Assembly (NCBI RefSeq): GCF_042683745.1
Contig: NZ_JBHUJX010000023.1
Span: 19,439 to 83,438, forward strand
From: Pseudoneobacillus sp042683745
GTDB taxonomy: Bacteria > Bacillota > Bacilli > Bacillales > Cytobacillaceae
Direction of reading: 5' to 3'
Length of the DNA stretch: 64,000 nucleotides
The translations under genes and the position numbers were made by a program. Numbering within the stretch: position 1 is the first letter of the stretch; the number at the start of each line of letters is the position of its first letter. The notes below the pieces were generated by a model that saw only the letters and a program-made list of their open reading frames with translations, was not told the DNA's origin and did no database searches. This document shows positions 35,305 through 44,208 of the stretch, piece by piece.

Positions 35305-35579
35305 ACTGTTTTTGCCTCCTTGATATTTATGAGTCCATCCCGATCTCATCCTTTTATACCACTATACAGTTGATTGTGAGTATTAAAGAACTTTTCGCTT
35401 TAAGTCATCATACAACGAATATAGTGTGGTAGATATTCTAAATCTACATATTACAATATATCCAAATTATCATTACTTAAAGTTTCTGTAAACAAATGAA
35501 AAAATTCGACTAGTAATAAATAGTATAAATTTTAATGAGATAGGGGATAAGAAGATTACAGGACTAAAGTTGGAGAGAC

Positions 35580-36035
35580 ATGATGACATTCATATTTCTA
35601 ACAGTATCATATTTAATAACGATATTAATAATTTTTTTAATGAAGAAAAGAATCACCAAACAAGAAATTATTAGTGTCGCTTGCTATGTTTCATTAGTGA
35701 CAATAGTATCTGATTTATACTTTGGAGAAATATTGGATTTATATGACCTGATGAAACCAAGACCTCAAGTTTCTGATATGATAATTGAATTGACATTGCC
35801 TACTACATTTGGGATTATATATGCTAACTTTATGCCAAAAGAAATATCTAAATTTATAAGGTACTTGCTATTTTGGGTTGTTTTTTCAGTTATATATGAA
35901 CAATTATCAAGATATTTCGGTTATGTGGTATATAAGGGTTGGAAAGTACACTATTCATTTGTATTTTACCTATTTGCATGTCTCTTTACACGTTGGTATT
36001 ATTTCTTGATCATGAATAAATCTAATAGGAATTAG
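35580..36035 (+). CDS. CBO0543-type membrane protein, paralog 2
   Basis: 151 residues, four or five membrane helices (FIFLTVSYLITILIIFLM, YLLFWVVFSVIYEQLSRYFG, FVFYLFACLFTRWYYFLIM). The loop DLYFGEILDLYDLMKPRP and the closing aromatic helix resemble the proteins at 31283 and 38257. RBS GGAGAG. A terminator follows at once. Function unknown. Confidence 0.65.
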   Translation: MMTFIFLTVSYLITILIIFLMKKRITKQEIISVACYVSLVTIVSDLYFGEILDLYDLMKPRPQVSDMIIELTLPTTFGIIYANFMPKEISKFIRYLLFWVVFSVIYEQLSRYFGYVVYKGWKVHYSFVFYLFACLFTRWYYFLIMNKSNRN

Positions 36036-36063
36036 CCCTTCTCATATGAGAGGGGTATTTTTT
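36036..36063 (+). terminator. Terminator after 35580-36035
   Basis: CCCTTCTCAT-ATGAGAGGGG followed by TATTTTTTG directly after the stop. Confidence 0.8.
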
Positions 36064-36128
36064 GTTCAATTAAACTGCTTTCGTTAGTAAAATGGGACAG
36101 CTTAATTCGCAATCGCACTTGTTACCTA

Positions 36129-36530
36129 CTAATTTTCTCTCTTATTATCAGCACTTTTAAACATATATCTGATACCTTTGCCTGCAAGTGGTTCATCTTC
36201 ATACCTTGGTAATACATGAAAATGAGAATGAAATATATGTTGTCCTCCAACTTCGCCACAATTCCATCCGAGGTTATATCCTTGGGGTTGGTACACTTCG
36301 TCTAAGTATTTTTTTACATCTTGAAGAAGTGTGTAGGTTGCATTCCACTCTTCTATCGTTAAGTCAAATGCAGTTTCTCTATGTTCTTTAGGTACAATTA
36401 CTCCAGCACCTTCAAGTTGAATACCTTTCATTTGTGCTTGTTCTAACTGTAAAAACATACAATACTCATTACTTAATATGATTTTTTGGGTGGGTTCTAA
36501 TTCTGGATTACAAAATAAACAATATTTCAT
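36129..36530 (-). CDS. HIT-family hydrolase
   Basis: 133 residues. The histidine triad is His101-x-His103-x-His105 in IFHSHFHVLPRYEDEPLAGK. N-terminal CLFCNPE gives a zinc-like Cys pair seen in many bacterial HIT proteins, and GAGVIVPKEHRET lies mid-domain. Likely acts on dinucleoside polyphosphates or nucleotidyl-amidates in the cytoplasm. RBS GGGAAGGAG. Confidence 0.87.
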   Translation of the reverse strand: MKYCLFCNPELEPTQKIILSNEYCMFLQLEQAQMKGIQLEGAGVIVPKEHRETAFDLTIEEWNATYTLLQDVKKYLDEVYQPQGYNLGWNCGEVGGQHIFHSHFHVLPRYEDEPLAGKGIRYMFKSADNKREN

Positions 36531-36721
36531 TTCAAAGCTCCTTCCCCAATAGGTTCTTTACAACTTTTTACTGATATTACACTCTCCTGCCCCGTAGGCA
36601 CAACAAGAAAAGCCGCCAAAATGACAGCTTTGGTCTTTAACGCTTTTCTTTCGTTATTCTATAACAAATCTTTTCTAATACTTTAAATACACAATGAGGC
36701 GGATTTGGACCTTAAATATAA

Positions 36722-37228
36722 CTATAACTTGATCACTACATATATTGCTATATGAATCATTAGTGCTATGATACTTATGAATATGCCTGCTACACTAGTT
36801 CCACCCTTATGCATTAGAGTCTCTAATTCATCATGGAGAGAAAGATTTAATTTCTTTAACCTGGTTATCTTTCTTTTACAACGATAGTAATAAAATGAAT
36901 TAGACATGAGTCCAAAGAAAATCCAACACAACGCTGTTATGATTGCATCTACATTCTCGCTTATTTCAGAAAAGATAAGGTTGGATAGTAATATAAGAGT
37001 TGAAAAAACGATTAGTTCGACGTACATTTTTCTGTACCCCATCCAAAGAATGCCACCAAAGAATGCACTCCAATTCCAAGATAGTTTTGCTCGACGTCGT
37101 AAGTATATGCAATGATCATCATAAATTCGAATACCAAATTTAAGCAGATATTTATCTTTTTTACTTTCCCCTATAAATACTACTAACCTATCTTTGTCAC
37201 TGACTTCAGTATAATTCCATTTATTCAT
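36722..37228 (-). CDS. DUF2628 membrane protein
   Basis: About 168 residues starting MNKWNYTEVSDKDRLVVFIG; an upstream frame to 37279 has no clear RBS. The core SWNWSAFFGGILWMGYRKMY is the DUF2628 signature, followed by helices ELIVFSTLILLSNLIF, ITALCWIFFGLMSNSFYYYR and a final helix. The soluble N-terminus may be cytoplasmic. Function unknown. Confidence 0.75.
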   Translation of the reverse strand: MNKWNYTEVSDKDRLVVFIGESKKDKYLLKFGIRIYDDHCIYLRRRAKLSWNWSAFFGGILWMGYRKMYVELIVFSTLILLSNLIFSEISENVDAIITALCWIFFGLMSNSFYYYRCKRKITRLKKLNLSLHDELETLMHKGGTSVAGIFISIIALMIHIAIYVVIKL

Positions 37229-37683
37229 TCTAATATCACCAATATAAATCACTTCTCCCCATCCAAAAATTCTCCGCACACAATTAGTAATAGGAATTTA
37301 TGATCAAAAGCGCCAAGCCCGACTTATATTTTCTGAATTTTCACACCAAAATATATTACCACATTTAGGAAATTTCGTCATGTGTATTATGATTATAAAT
37401 TAAAAACGAGAAAAGTTATGTTATCTAAAAGAGTATATGTTCGACCACCGTAAAACCAATGCCAAATAAGGTTGATTTTATAAAAAACAAAGTTATTTAT
37501 TTGATTTTCTTGGACAACCTCAATTGTCTCATTGATTTATTCATCCACTATTTCTTGCTAAATTGATACAAGGAAAATTATATCGAAATAATTTTTGTAA
37601 TGGAATTGTAATTTAGCTGTGATGTCATTGTTACAACTCTCTAGTATATTAAGAGGAGCAAATCACACAAGGGGGTAACAATC
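37229..37683. other. Intergenic upstream of nlpC, no gene
   Basis: AT-rich, with stops in all frames. It must hold the nlpC promoter and leader; I see no convincing consensus. Confidence 0.4.
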
Positions 37684-38136
37684 ATGCTTAAGAAATTTAT
37701 CATAGCATTTACTATAATCGTTTCTTGCAGCACTTTGTTTGCTAACATGGGTGATAAAGCGGAAGCAGCTTATTATAATACAAAAGCAGTTTCGGTCGCC
37801 AAGTCTAATATAGGCGTACCTTATAAATGGGGTGGAATCACACCAAGTGGTTTTGATTGTTCAGGTCTTGTAAAGTATTCTTATGCAAGAGCCGGGAAAA
37901 CACTAAACCGAACTGCCGCTCAAATGTTCTATGGAAACGGATATCGTATCTATTCATATATACAACCAGGAGATCTAATGTTTTATGCTCCAACCAAGGC
38001 AAGTAAACCGACACATGTCGCGATATATATTGGAAACGGTAAAATGATTATGGCTTCTTCATCTAAAGGAGTAATGATTACAAGCACAAACAACACCTAC
38101 TGGCATTCAAGATATGTTGGAACAAAACGCGTTTAA
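37684..38136 (+). CDS. Secreted NlpC/P60 peptidoglycan endopeptidase
   Basis: 150 residues. A signal peptide with likely cleavage after AEA (28) leads to a single NlpC/P60 domain with Cys59 (FDCSGLVKYSY) and His111 (THVAIYIGNGK). It has no LysM or SH3 binding domain. Such enzymes cut gamma-D-Glu-meso-DAP bonds in peptidoglycan. RBS GGGGG. The 3' end and terminator are duplicated as dead fragments at 4885-4960 and 6628-6725. Confidence 0.9.
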   Translation: MLKKFIIAFTIIVSCSTLFANMGDKAEAAYYNTKAVSVAKSNIGVPYKWGGITPSGFDCSGLVKYSYARAGKTLNRTAAQMFYGNGYRIYSYIQPGDLMFYAPTKASKPTHVAIYIGNGKMIMASSSKGVMITSTNNTYWHSRYVGTKRV

Positions 38137-38160
38137 AGACCATTCTATGGTCTTTTTTTT
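38137..38160 (+). terminator. Terminator of the NlpC/P60 gene
   Basis: AGACCAT-TC-ATGGTCT then eight T residues. Confidence 0.85.
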
Positions 38161-38256
38161 ATATACATTTCTTTCACAATGGAAAAAACTTCATTTCCTC
38201 TATTAGACTTTAATCGTGAAATAAACAATTCAATAAGTTCCGGACTCGCAAACAAG

Positions 38257-38814
38257 TTATGAAAAATAAATATTTTTACATTTATTTAAAATTCCTTTGA
38301 CTGTTATTCCTAAAACTATGTAATAAAAGAATGAATAATAATATTTCCATTTTATATAGTAAACCAAGTTTAATAAATGACTAATCGGTTCTCCTATAAA
38401 GGCAAAGGCTAAAGCCATTATCATTAATGCTATAATATATGGTCTCCATTTCCAGAAAAACTGATATAAAAGCATAAAAATATCAAACGGTAATGATCTA
38501 GGAGTAAGGGGTATAAATTGCACTGGATATACCCAAAATTTAAGATCTATACCAATAGAATCTAGAGTAGAAGTTGGAATTATTACTAAACACCATACTA
38601 ATAAAAACTCTAACATTCTTTTTCGATCAACTACTAATAACCAGATAGTGAATGGAATTACTATGAATGCTGCTAATATCCACCAGTTCCATGTGAATAA
38701 TTCATTATTAAGCCATTGATTAATGTCTTGCTTAACAATTTCATGATGATTTTCTATAGTTTTCATAGCTGTCTTTAATTTTTCATTCATAAAAAAAATC
38801 ATCATCCATTCCAT
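38257..38814 (-). CDS. CBO0543-type membrane protein, paralog 3
   Basis: Up to 185 residues; the exact start is uncertain because no good RBS is seen (several Met lie within the first nine codons). Helices include WWILAAFIVIPFTIWLLVV, LEFLLVWCLVIIPTSTLDSI, FDIFMLLYQFFWKWRPYIIA and FFYYIVLGITVKGI. The FIGEPISHLLNLVYYIKWKY loop matches the family pattern (family: a conserved GEP/E-Y region before the last helices). Function unknown. Confidence 0.62.
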   Translation of the reverse strand: MEWMMIFFMNEKLKTAMKTIENHHEIVKQDINQWLNNELFTWNWWILAAFIVIPFTIWLLVVDRKRMLEFLLVWCLVIIPTSTLDSIGIDLKFWVYPVQFIPLTPRSLPFDIFMLLYQFFWKWRPYIIALMIMALAFAFIGEPISHLLNLVYYIKWKYYYSFFYYIVLGITVKGILNKCKNIYFS

Positions 38815-38986
38815 TTTGCAATTTTATTTAGGTAAATTATTTCCCGATTTGTAAATCAAAATGTAAAAAATAAATTCACAGTATCATTTAATTATGAAGT
38901 AAGAAGGTTTTAGCAAAGTAACAGGAACTTTATTACTCTCTTCCCTATTTTTCAATATTCAGCAACATGCCCTATTGTTGAATAAC

Positions 38987-39032
38987 AAAAGCCTAATTCC
39001 CTCGCTAAAGATAAGGAAGATTAGGCTTTTTT
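38987..39032 (-). terminator. Terminator of thrS
   Basis: On the minus strand AAAGCCTAAT pairs with ATTAGGCTTT; a T-rich tract follows. It lies 57 bases after the thrS stop. Confidence 0.75.
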
Positions 39033-39088
39033 ATTCTTCGAAATCCTTTACGTTGTAATTGATGTGCCACTGATTTTTTTATATCTCA

Positions 39089-41014
39089 CTAGAATTGAAT
39101 ATTACGGTTCTTAATTTGTTGTACAATTTTCTTTTTAAAATCTTCGAATGAAACAATTTCCGATTGCTGATTACCATATTTTCTAACATTTACCCCATTT
39201 CCTTCTACTTCATTGTCCCCCAGGACCAGTAAATATGGGACTTTTTTCATTTGTGCTGCTCTTATTTTGTACCCAAGCTTTTCATTATTACTGTCAATTA
39301 TTACTCTTACCCCTAATTGTTTCAGTTCTGATTGAATCTTTAGACAGTAGTCCAAATGAACTTGTGAAACAGGAATAATTTGTACTTGTGTTGGTGCAAG
39401 CCATACAGGAAAAACTCCCGCAAAATGTTCGATTAAAATGCCAAAAAAACGATCAATGGACCCAAAAATGGCACGATGAATAACGACAGGACGAACCTTT
39501 TCATTATTTGAATTAATATAAGTTAAATCAAATTTCTCTGGCATTTGAAAATCAAGTTGGATTGTTGCACACTGATGACTACGTTTTAAGGCATCTTTGA
39601 TATGGAAATCAATTTTTGGTCCATAAAAGGCCCCGTCACCTTCGTTAAGCTGGTATTTGACATCTAAATCTTCGAGGACATTTTTTAAAGCACCTTCAGA
39701 TATCTCCCAAAGCTTGTCATCTCCTAATGAATTTTCTGGACGAGTAGAAAGCTCCACAGAATAATCAAAACCAAAAGTACGATAGACTTGATCGATTAAA
39801 TGAAACACCTGCTTAATTTCACTTTCAATTTGATCCTCTCGAACAAAGAGGTGAGCATCGTCTTGACAAAATGTACGAACGCGAATCATTCCATTTAAAG
39901 CACCACTATATTCATGCCGATGAACCTGGCCAAACTCTGCCATTCGAATAGGCAAATCACGATAGGAATAAAGATTGTTTTTAAAAATCAGCATATGACC
40001 CGGACAATTCATTGGTTTTAGCGCAAACTTTTTATGTTCAACTTCAGTGAAGTACATATTTTCGTGATAATGATCCCAATGTCCTGACTTTTCCCATAAT
40101 TGTTGATTCATCATAAATGGTGTACGTACCTCATCGTAATAAGCATTGTTTTGCAGTTCTCTAGAAAAATTTTCTAATTCATTTCTAACAATTTGTCCCT
40201 TCGGTAAATAAAATGGCATTCCCGGAGCTTCCTCAGAAAACATAAATAAATCCAATTGCTTCCCTAATTTGCGGTGATCACGTTTTGCCGCTTCATCTAA
40301 GAAATCTAGATATTCATGTAAATCTTTTTTCTTCTGAAATGCCACTCCATATATTCGTTGAAGAACCTCGTTTTGACTATTACCTTTCCAATACGCACCT
40401 GATACACGAGTTAATTTGAATGCTTTTATCAAACCTGTTGATGGAAGATGGGGACCACGACAAAGATCGATAAAATCTCCTTGTTGATAAAGAGTGATTC
40501 TTTCATCTTTTGGTATGTCTTTTAATATTTCTAACTTGAAAGGCTCACCCTTTTCTTCAAATAACTTCTTAGCCTCTTCATAAGAAACTTCCATTCGTTT
40601 CACTTCTAAATTCTCATTTATAATGTTCTCCATCTCTTTTTCGATGACTAGTAAATCATCTGAAGTCAAACTATGCTCCATTTTCAAATCATAGTAAAAT
40701 CCATCTTCAATAACTGGCCCTATACCCAATTTCACAGGACCATACAGTCTTTTCACCGCTTGTGCCAAAACATGCGCTGCTGAATGTCTTAAAACATGCA
40801 ATCCTTCCTCCGAATCTAGTGTTAAAATTGAGAGTTTAACATCTTCTTCTAGCTTGTAGCTTAAATCTACCAGTTGTTCATTTACTTTCCCTGCAATTGC
40901 CTTCTTTCTTAAACTTATGCTTATCGATTCTGCAACATTTTCAACTGTCATTCCTATCGGAAATTCCTTTATATTTCCATCAGAAAATTGAATTTTAATT
41001 AGCTTTTCACACAT
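39089..41014 (-). CDS. thrS: Threonyl-tRNA synthetase
   Basis: 641 residues from ATG 41014 (AAAGGAG upstream). Domains in order: TGS (1-62), editing/SAD domain with His77-x3-His81 (LRHSAAHVLAQ), catalytic core with FALKPMNCPGHMLIF (zinc Cys), motif 2 MAEFGQVHRHEYSGALNG, motif 3 VIHRAIFGSIDRFFGILIEH, and the anticodon-binding domain from about 540. Two tandem T-boxes precede it. Bacillus subtilis has a housekeeping thrS and an inducible thrZ, both T-box regulated; the tandem leader here resembles the inducible type, so this may be thrZ. It follows the ilv operon. Confidence 0.93.
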   Translation of the reverse strand: MCEKLIKIQFSDGNIKEFPIGMTVENVAESISISLRKKAIAGKVNEQLVDLSYKLEEDVKLSILTLDSEEGLHVLRHSAAHVLAQAVKRLYGPVKLGIGPVIEDGFYYDLKMEHSLTSDDLLVIEKEMENIINENLEVKRMEVSYEEAKKLFEEKGEPFKLEILKDIPKDERITLYQQGDFIDLCRGPHLPSTGLIKAFKLTRVSGAYWKGNSQNEVLQRIYGVAFQKKKDLHEYLDFLDEAAKRDHRKLGKQLDLFMFSEEAPGMPFYLPKGQIVRNELENFSRELQNNAYYDEVRTPFMMNQQLWEKSGHWDHYHENMYFTEVEHKKFALKPMNCPGHMLIFKNNLYSYRDLPIRMAEFGQVHRHEYSGALNGMIRVRTFCQDDAHLFVREDQIESEIKQVFHLIDQVYRTFGFDYSVELSTRPENSLGDDKLWEISEGALKNVLEDLDVKYQLNEGDGAFYGPKIDFHIKDALKRSHQCATIQLDFQMPEKFDLTYINSNNEKVRPVVIHRAIFGSIDRFFGILIEHFAGVFPVWLAPTQVQIIPVSQVHLDYCLKIQSELKQLGVRVIIDSNNEKLGYKIRAAQMKKVPYLLVLGDNEVEGNGVNVRKYGNQQSEIVSFEDFKKKIVQQIKNRNIQF

Positions 41015-41040
41015 GATAAAACACTCCTTTAAAATTATAT

Positions 41041-41278
41041 AAATAAAAAAACACACTCATCCCTATCGTAAGGGACGAGTGTGTTTTTACCCGTGGTTCC
41101 ACCCAATTTTCCTTAAGCTAAAAAGATAGCTTATGGCTTTGGTGCTGTAACGTAGCATAGACGGTATTGGATACATATTTTCACCAATACAACTCGGAAG
41201 GTGGTAAATTACTTTCCTAAGCTAGGAAGATCACAGCTCATTCTTCCCTCTCTGAAAACCGTAAAAATAATTCATGTC
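41041..41278 (-). promoter_or_regulatory. Proximal threonine T-box of thrS
   Basis: Stem I has GAGAGGGAAGAATG and the specifier loop reads TTT-ACC-A with ACC at 41205-41203 (Thr). The T-box TGGGTGGAACCACGG is at 41105-41091. The terminator pairs ACACACTCGTCCCT with AGGGATGAGTGTGT followed by seven T. It is near-identical to the distal copy. Confidence 0.92.
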
Positions 41279-41310
41279 CTTTTCATCGTAGATATTATAT
41301 ATATAATTAT

Positions 41311-41540
41311 AAAATAAAAAACGCACTCGTCCCTATAACAAGGGACGAGTGCGCTATACTCGTGGTTCCACCCAATTTCCCATAAGCTAAAAAGAAACTT
41401 ATGGCTTTGGTGCTGTAACGTAGCATAGACGGTATTGGATACTTCGGTTCCCCAATACAGCTCAAAGGTGGTAAGATACTTTCCTGCGTTAGGAAGATTT
41501 CAGCATTTCTTCCCTCTCTAGAAACCGTAAAAGTAACTCA
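41311..41540 (-). promoter_or_regulatory. Distal threonine T-box of thrS
   Basis: Specifier ACC at 41472-41470 (CTT-ACC-A); T-box TGGGTGGAACCACG at 41374-41361; terminator GCGCACTCGTCCCT/AGGGACGAGTGCG plus T6 at 41311-41354. Each unit has its own terminator, so readthrough needs two tRNA-dependent events. No convincing promoter is visible between ilvA and this element. Confidence 0.92.
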
Positions 41541-41629
41541 TATCCTTATCAGTGCATATTAAATTCAAATGTTTTTCAAAATATTACAATAAACTTTTGT
41601 AAAAAGCAATAGGTAATTTAAATTTAGAT

Positions 41630-42628
41630 TCACCCAGTACTAAACAAACTTGAATTAGATAATTCCTTATACGAGGATATTTTAATTGGATCCGCGTTTC
41701 CGCCACTTACGATGCAGCCAACGTTTTTGTTATTAAGATTTACTTTTTCAAAGAGAACAGAGGCTAAAGAAGCGGCACCGGCTCCCTCTACTAACATTTT
41801 CTCTCTTTCAAGCATGAACATAATCGCATGGGCAATTTCTTCGTCCGTCACAGTGACGATATCATCTACATATTTTTCGATAATCGGGTACGTTATTTCT
41901 CCTGGTTCTTTTACTAATATTCCATCAGCAATCGTTTTGGACAATGCAATTGTTTTCAGTTTTTGCCCTTTAAATTTTGAAAAAGTTGCCGATGCCCCTT
42001 GTGCTTGAATTCCAATAATTTTAATAGATGGATTTAAGACTTTGGCGGCAAGAGCTACTCCTGAGATCAACCCCCCTCCACCAACTGGGACAAGAATGAT
42101 GTCTAACTGACTGTTTTGCTGCAGCATTTCCAATGCAATCGTTCCTTGTCCTGCGATCACGTGATAATCATCAAATGCATGAACAAATGTACTTCCCGTT
42201 TGCCTCATTTCCTCCAATGCTTGTACATATGATTCTTGGTACGTATCGCCAAACAATACGGTTTCCGCACCATAATTTTTTGTTGCCGCTATTTTGGATT
42301 GTGGAGTAAGCTTTGGCATAAATATTTTTGATTGAATCCCTTTCATCGCTGATGCTAATGCCACCCCCTGCGCATGATTTCCAGCGGATGCAGCTATAAT
42401 TCCTTTACTTACTTCCTCTTTCGTTAGAGACAAAACTTTGTTCATTGCTCCCCTTACTTTAAAGGAGCCCGTTTTTTGTAAATTTTCTAGTTTTAAAAAT
42501 ACTTTTGCGTTCGTAAAGTAATTTAATGTACTACTTTGTTTTAATGGTGTTCGATGTACTTTATCTATTAAGTTTTCCATTGCTTCTATTATATGAACAC
42601 CTGTCAATAAATCCCCAAGTGGAGTCAC
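41630..42628 (-). CDS. ilvA: Threonine dehydratase, short form without regulatory domain
   Basis: 332 residues of a fold-type II PLP enzyme: the Schiff-base lysine is Lys57 in TGSFKVRGA, with SAGNHAQG and the phosphate loop VGGGGLISG; GCIVSGGN closes the domain. It makes 2-oxobutanoate for isoleucine. Bacillus subtilis IlvA is about 420 residues with a C-terminal ACT-like domain; that domain is absent here, so isoleucine feedback is probably lost or weak. The start is unsure: GTG 42628 is shown, but TTG seven codons later or ATG 16 codons later are possible. Confidence 0.88.
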   Translation of the reverse strand: MTPLGDLLTGVHIIEAMENLIDKVHRTPLKQSSTLNYFTNAKVFLKLENLQKTGSFKVRGAMNKVLSLTKEEVSKGIIAASAGNHAQGVALASAMKGIQSKIFMPKLTPQSKIAATKNYGAETVLFGDTYQESYVQALEEMRQTGSTFVHAFDDYHVIAGQGTIALEMLQQNSQLDIILVPVGGGGLISGVALAAKVLNPSIKIIGIQAQGASATFSKFKGQKLKTIALSKTIADGILVKEPGEITYPIIEKYVDDIVTVTDEEIAHAIMFMLEREKMLVEGAGAASLASVLFEKVNLNNKNVGCIVSGGNADPIKISSYKELSNSSLFSTG

Positions 42629-42658
42629 CTCACTAATAATTTATGGTTGTTTCATTTA

Positions 42659-43672
42659 TTACACTTCTAAAAGCTTTTTCGGTTTTTGTTGTACGAATGG
42701 CATCATTTTCCGAAGCTCTTTTCCTACCACTTCTATCGGGTGGTTCTTTTCTCGATTATTTATCGTATTAAATTCAGCTCGATTCGCTTGATTTTCTAAT
42801 ATCCAGCCTTTAGCAAATTTACCGGATTGAATATCCGCTAACACTTCCTTCATTCTTGCCTTCGTTTCTGCATTTACCACCCTTGGTCCTGATACAAAAT
42901 CCCCCCATTGAGCCGTATCTGAAATCGAATACCTCATTCCTTCTAACCCTTGTTCATACATGAGATCGACAATTAATTTGAGCTCGTGTAAACATTCAAA
43001 ATAGGCAACTTCCTTTTGATAACCCGCTTCTACTAGAGTTTCAAAGCCTGCTTTTACTAGCGAGGTTAATCCACCACATAATACGGCTTGTTCTCCAAAA
43101 AGATCGGTTTCCGTTTCTTCTTGAAAACTAGTTTCAAGCACACCGGCTCTACCCGCTCCAATTGCTTTTGCATAAGCTAATGCCAGCTCTTTTGCTTGAC
43201 CCGTTACATCTTGGTACACACCGAATAAGGCAGGAACCCCAGCACCCTCTTCAAATGTTCTTCGGACTAAATGTCCTGGTCCCTTTGGTGCCACTAAAAA
43301 CACATCGACATTTTCTGGTGGAACGACTTGATGAAAATGAATATTAAAACCATGGGCAAAAACAAGTGCTTTTCCTGTACGTAATGAAGGCAAAATTTCA
43401 TTTTTATAAACGGAAGGTTGTAGCTCATCAGGTAATAGAATCATGACAACATCGGCTTCCTCACAAGCCTCTTTTACCGGTAATACTTGGAAGCCATCCT
43501 TTACTGCTTGAACCCATGATTTTCCTTGACGTAAACCAACTACGACTTGATATCCACTATCTCGTAAGTTTTGGGCATGAGCATGACCTTGCGAACCATA
43601 GCCTACAACAGCAATTTTTTTATCTTTTAACACATCTTCACTAACATCCGAGTTATAATAAACCTTCACCAT
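42659..43672 (-). CDS. ilvC: Ketol-acid reductoisomerase
   Basis: 337 residues, class I KARI. The NADPH-binding GYGSQGHAHAQN is at 24-35, followed by VGLRQGKSW, whose basic residues favour NADPH. The C-terminal helical knot carries the Mg ligands (TETDLFGEQAVLCGG, then YSISDTAQWGDF). It converts acetolactate to dihydroxyisovalerate in the shared Val/Ile path. RBS AAAGGGGAG. Fourth gene from the end of the operon's Val/Ile set, 20 bases from ilvH. Confidence 0.95.
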   Translation of the reverse strand: MVKVYYNSDVSEDVLKDKKIAVVGYGSQGHAHAQNLRDSGYQVVVGLRQGKSWVQAVKDGFQVLPVKEACEEADVVMILLPDELQPSVYKNEILPSLRTGKALVFAHGFNIHFHQVVPPENVDVFLVAPKGPGHLVRRTFEEGAGVPALFGVYQDVTGQAKELALAYAKAIGAGRAGVLETSFQEETETDLFGEQAVLCGGLTSLVKAGFETLVEAGYQKEVAYFECLHELKLIVDLMYEQGLEGMRYSISDTAQWGDFVSGPRVVNAETKARMKEVLADIQSGKFAKGWILENQANRAEFNTINNREKNHPIEVVGKELRKMMPFVQQKPKKLLEV

Positions 43673-43692
43673 TTAAAATCTCCCCTTTTTAT

Positions 43693-44208
43693 TTATGAGT
43701 ACTTTCTAATAGTTGTAACAGAATTCATATTTCCTCTTGTAAATGCAGTTAAGCCGGTACGAGCAATTTCTTTTATTCCATATGGACGAAGCAAATCAAT
43801 GATTGCTTCAATCTTTTTGTATTCACCCGTTACCTGTACCGTCACACTCTCACGACAAACATCGATAATGGAAGCGCGAAATGGTTCAACAATTCCATTA
43901 ATTTCCGCCCTTGTTTGACCATTACTAAGCACTTTAATCAAGGCAAGTTCTCTAGCAACCACATCCTCGTCGGTCACATCAGATATTTCCAGTACATCAA
44001 TTTGTTTATTTAATTGCTTAATCAGCTGCTTAAATTTATGATCATCAGGAGCAATAACTAAAAAAGTCATCTTTGAAACATCGTCCATTTCTGTATTTCC
44101 TACCGAAAAACTTTCAATATGGAATTGATGTTTCGTAATTAAGCCTGTAAGCCGAGGCAATACACCGTTTTGATTATGGACTAATGCTGTAACAAGTCGC
44201 CTTTTCAT
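43693..44208 (-). CDS. ilvH: Acetolactate synthase small subunit
   Basis: 171 residues. An N-terminal ACT domain (VTALVHNQNGVLPRLTGLIT) binds valine in the family and is followed by the C-terminal activation domain (GIVEPFRASIIDVCRESVTV). It regulates IlvB activity. Its start overlaps the ilvB stop by four bases, giving coupled translation. RBS GGGGTG. Confidence 0.93.
   Translation of the reverse strand: MKRRLVTALVHNQNGVLPRLTGLITKHQFHIESFSVGNTEMDDVSKMTFLVIAPDDHKFKQLIKQLNKQIDVLEISDVTDEDVVARELALIKVLSNGQTRAEINGIVEPFRASIIDVCRESVTVQVTGEYKKIEAIIDLLRPYGIKEIARTGLTAFTRGNMNSVTTIRKYS

Noticed and set aside
41041..41540. Tandem near-identical blocks as a possible mobile repeat
   Set aside because: Specifier, T-box and terminator parts identify them as riboswitches.
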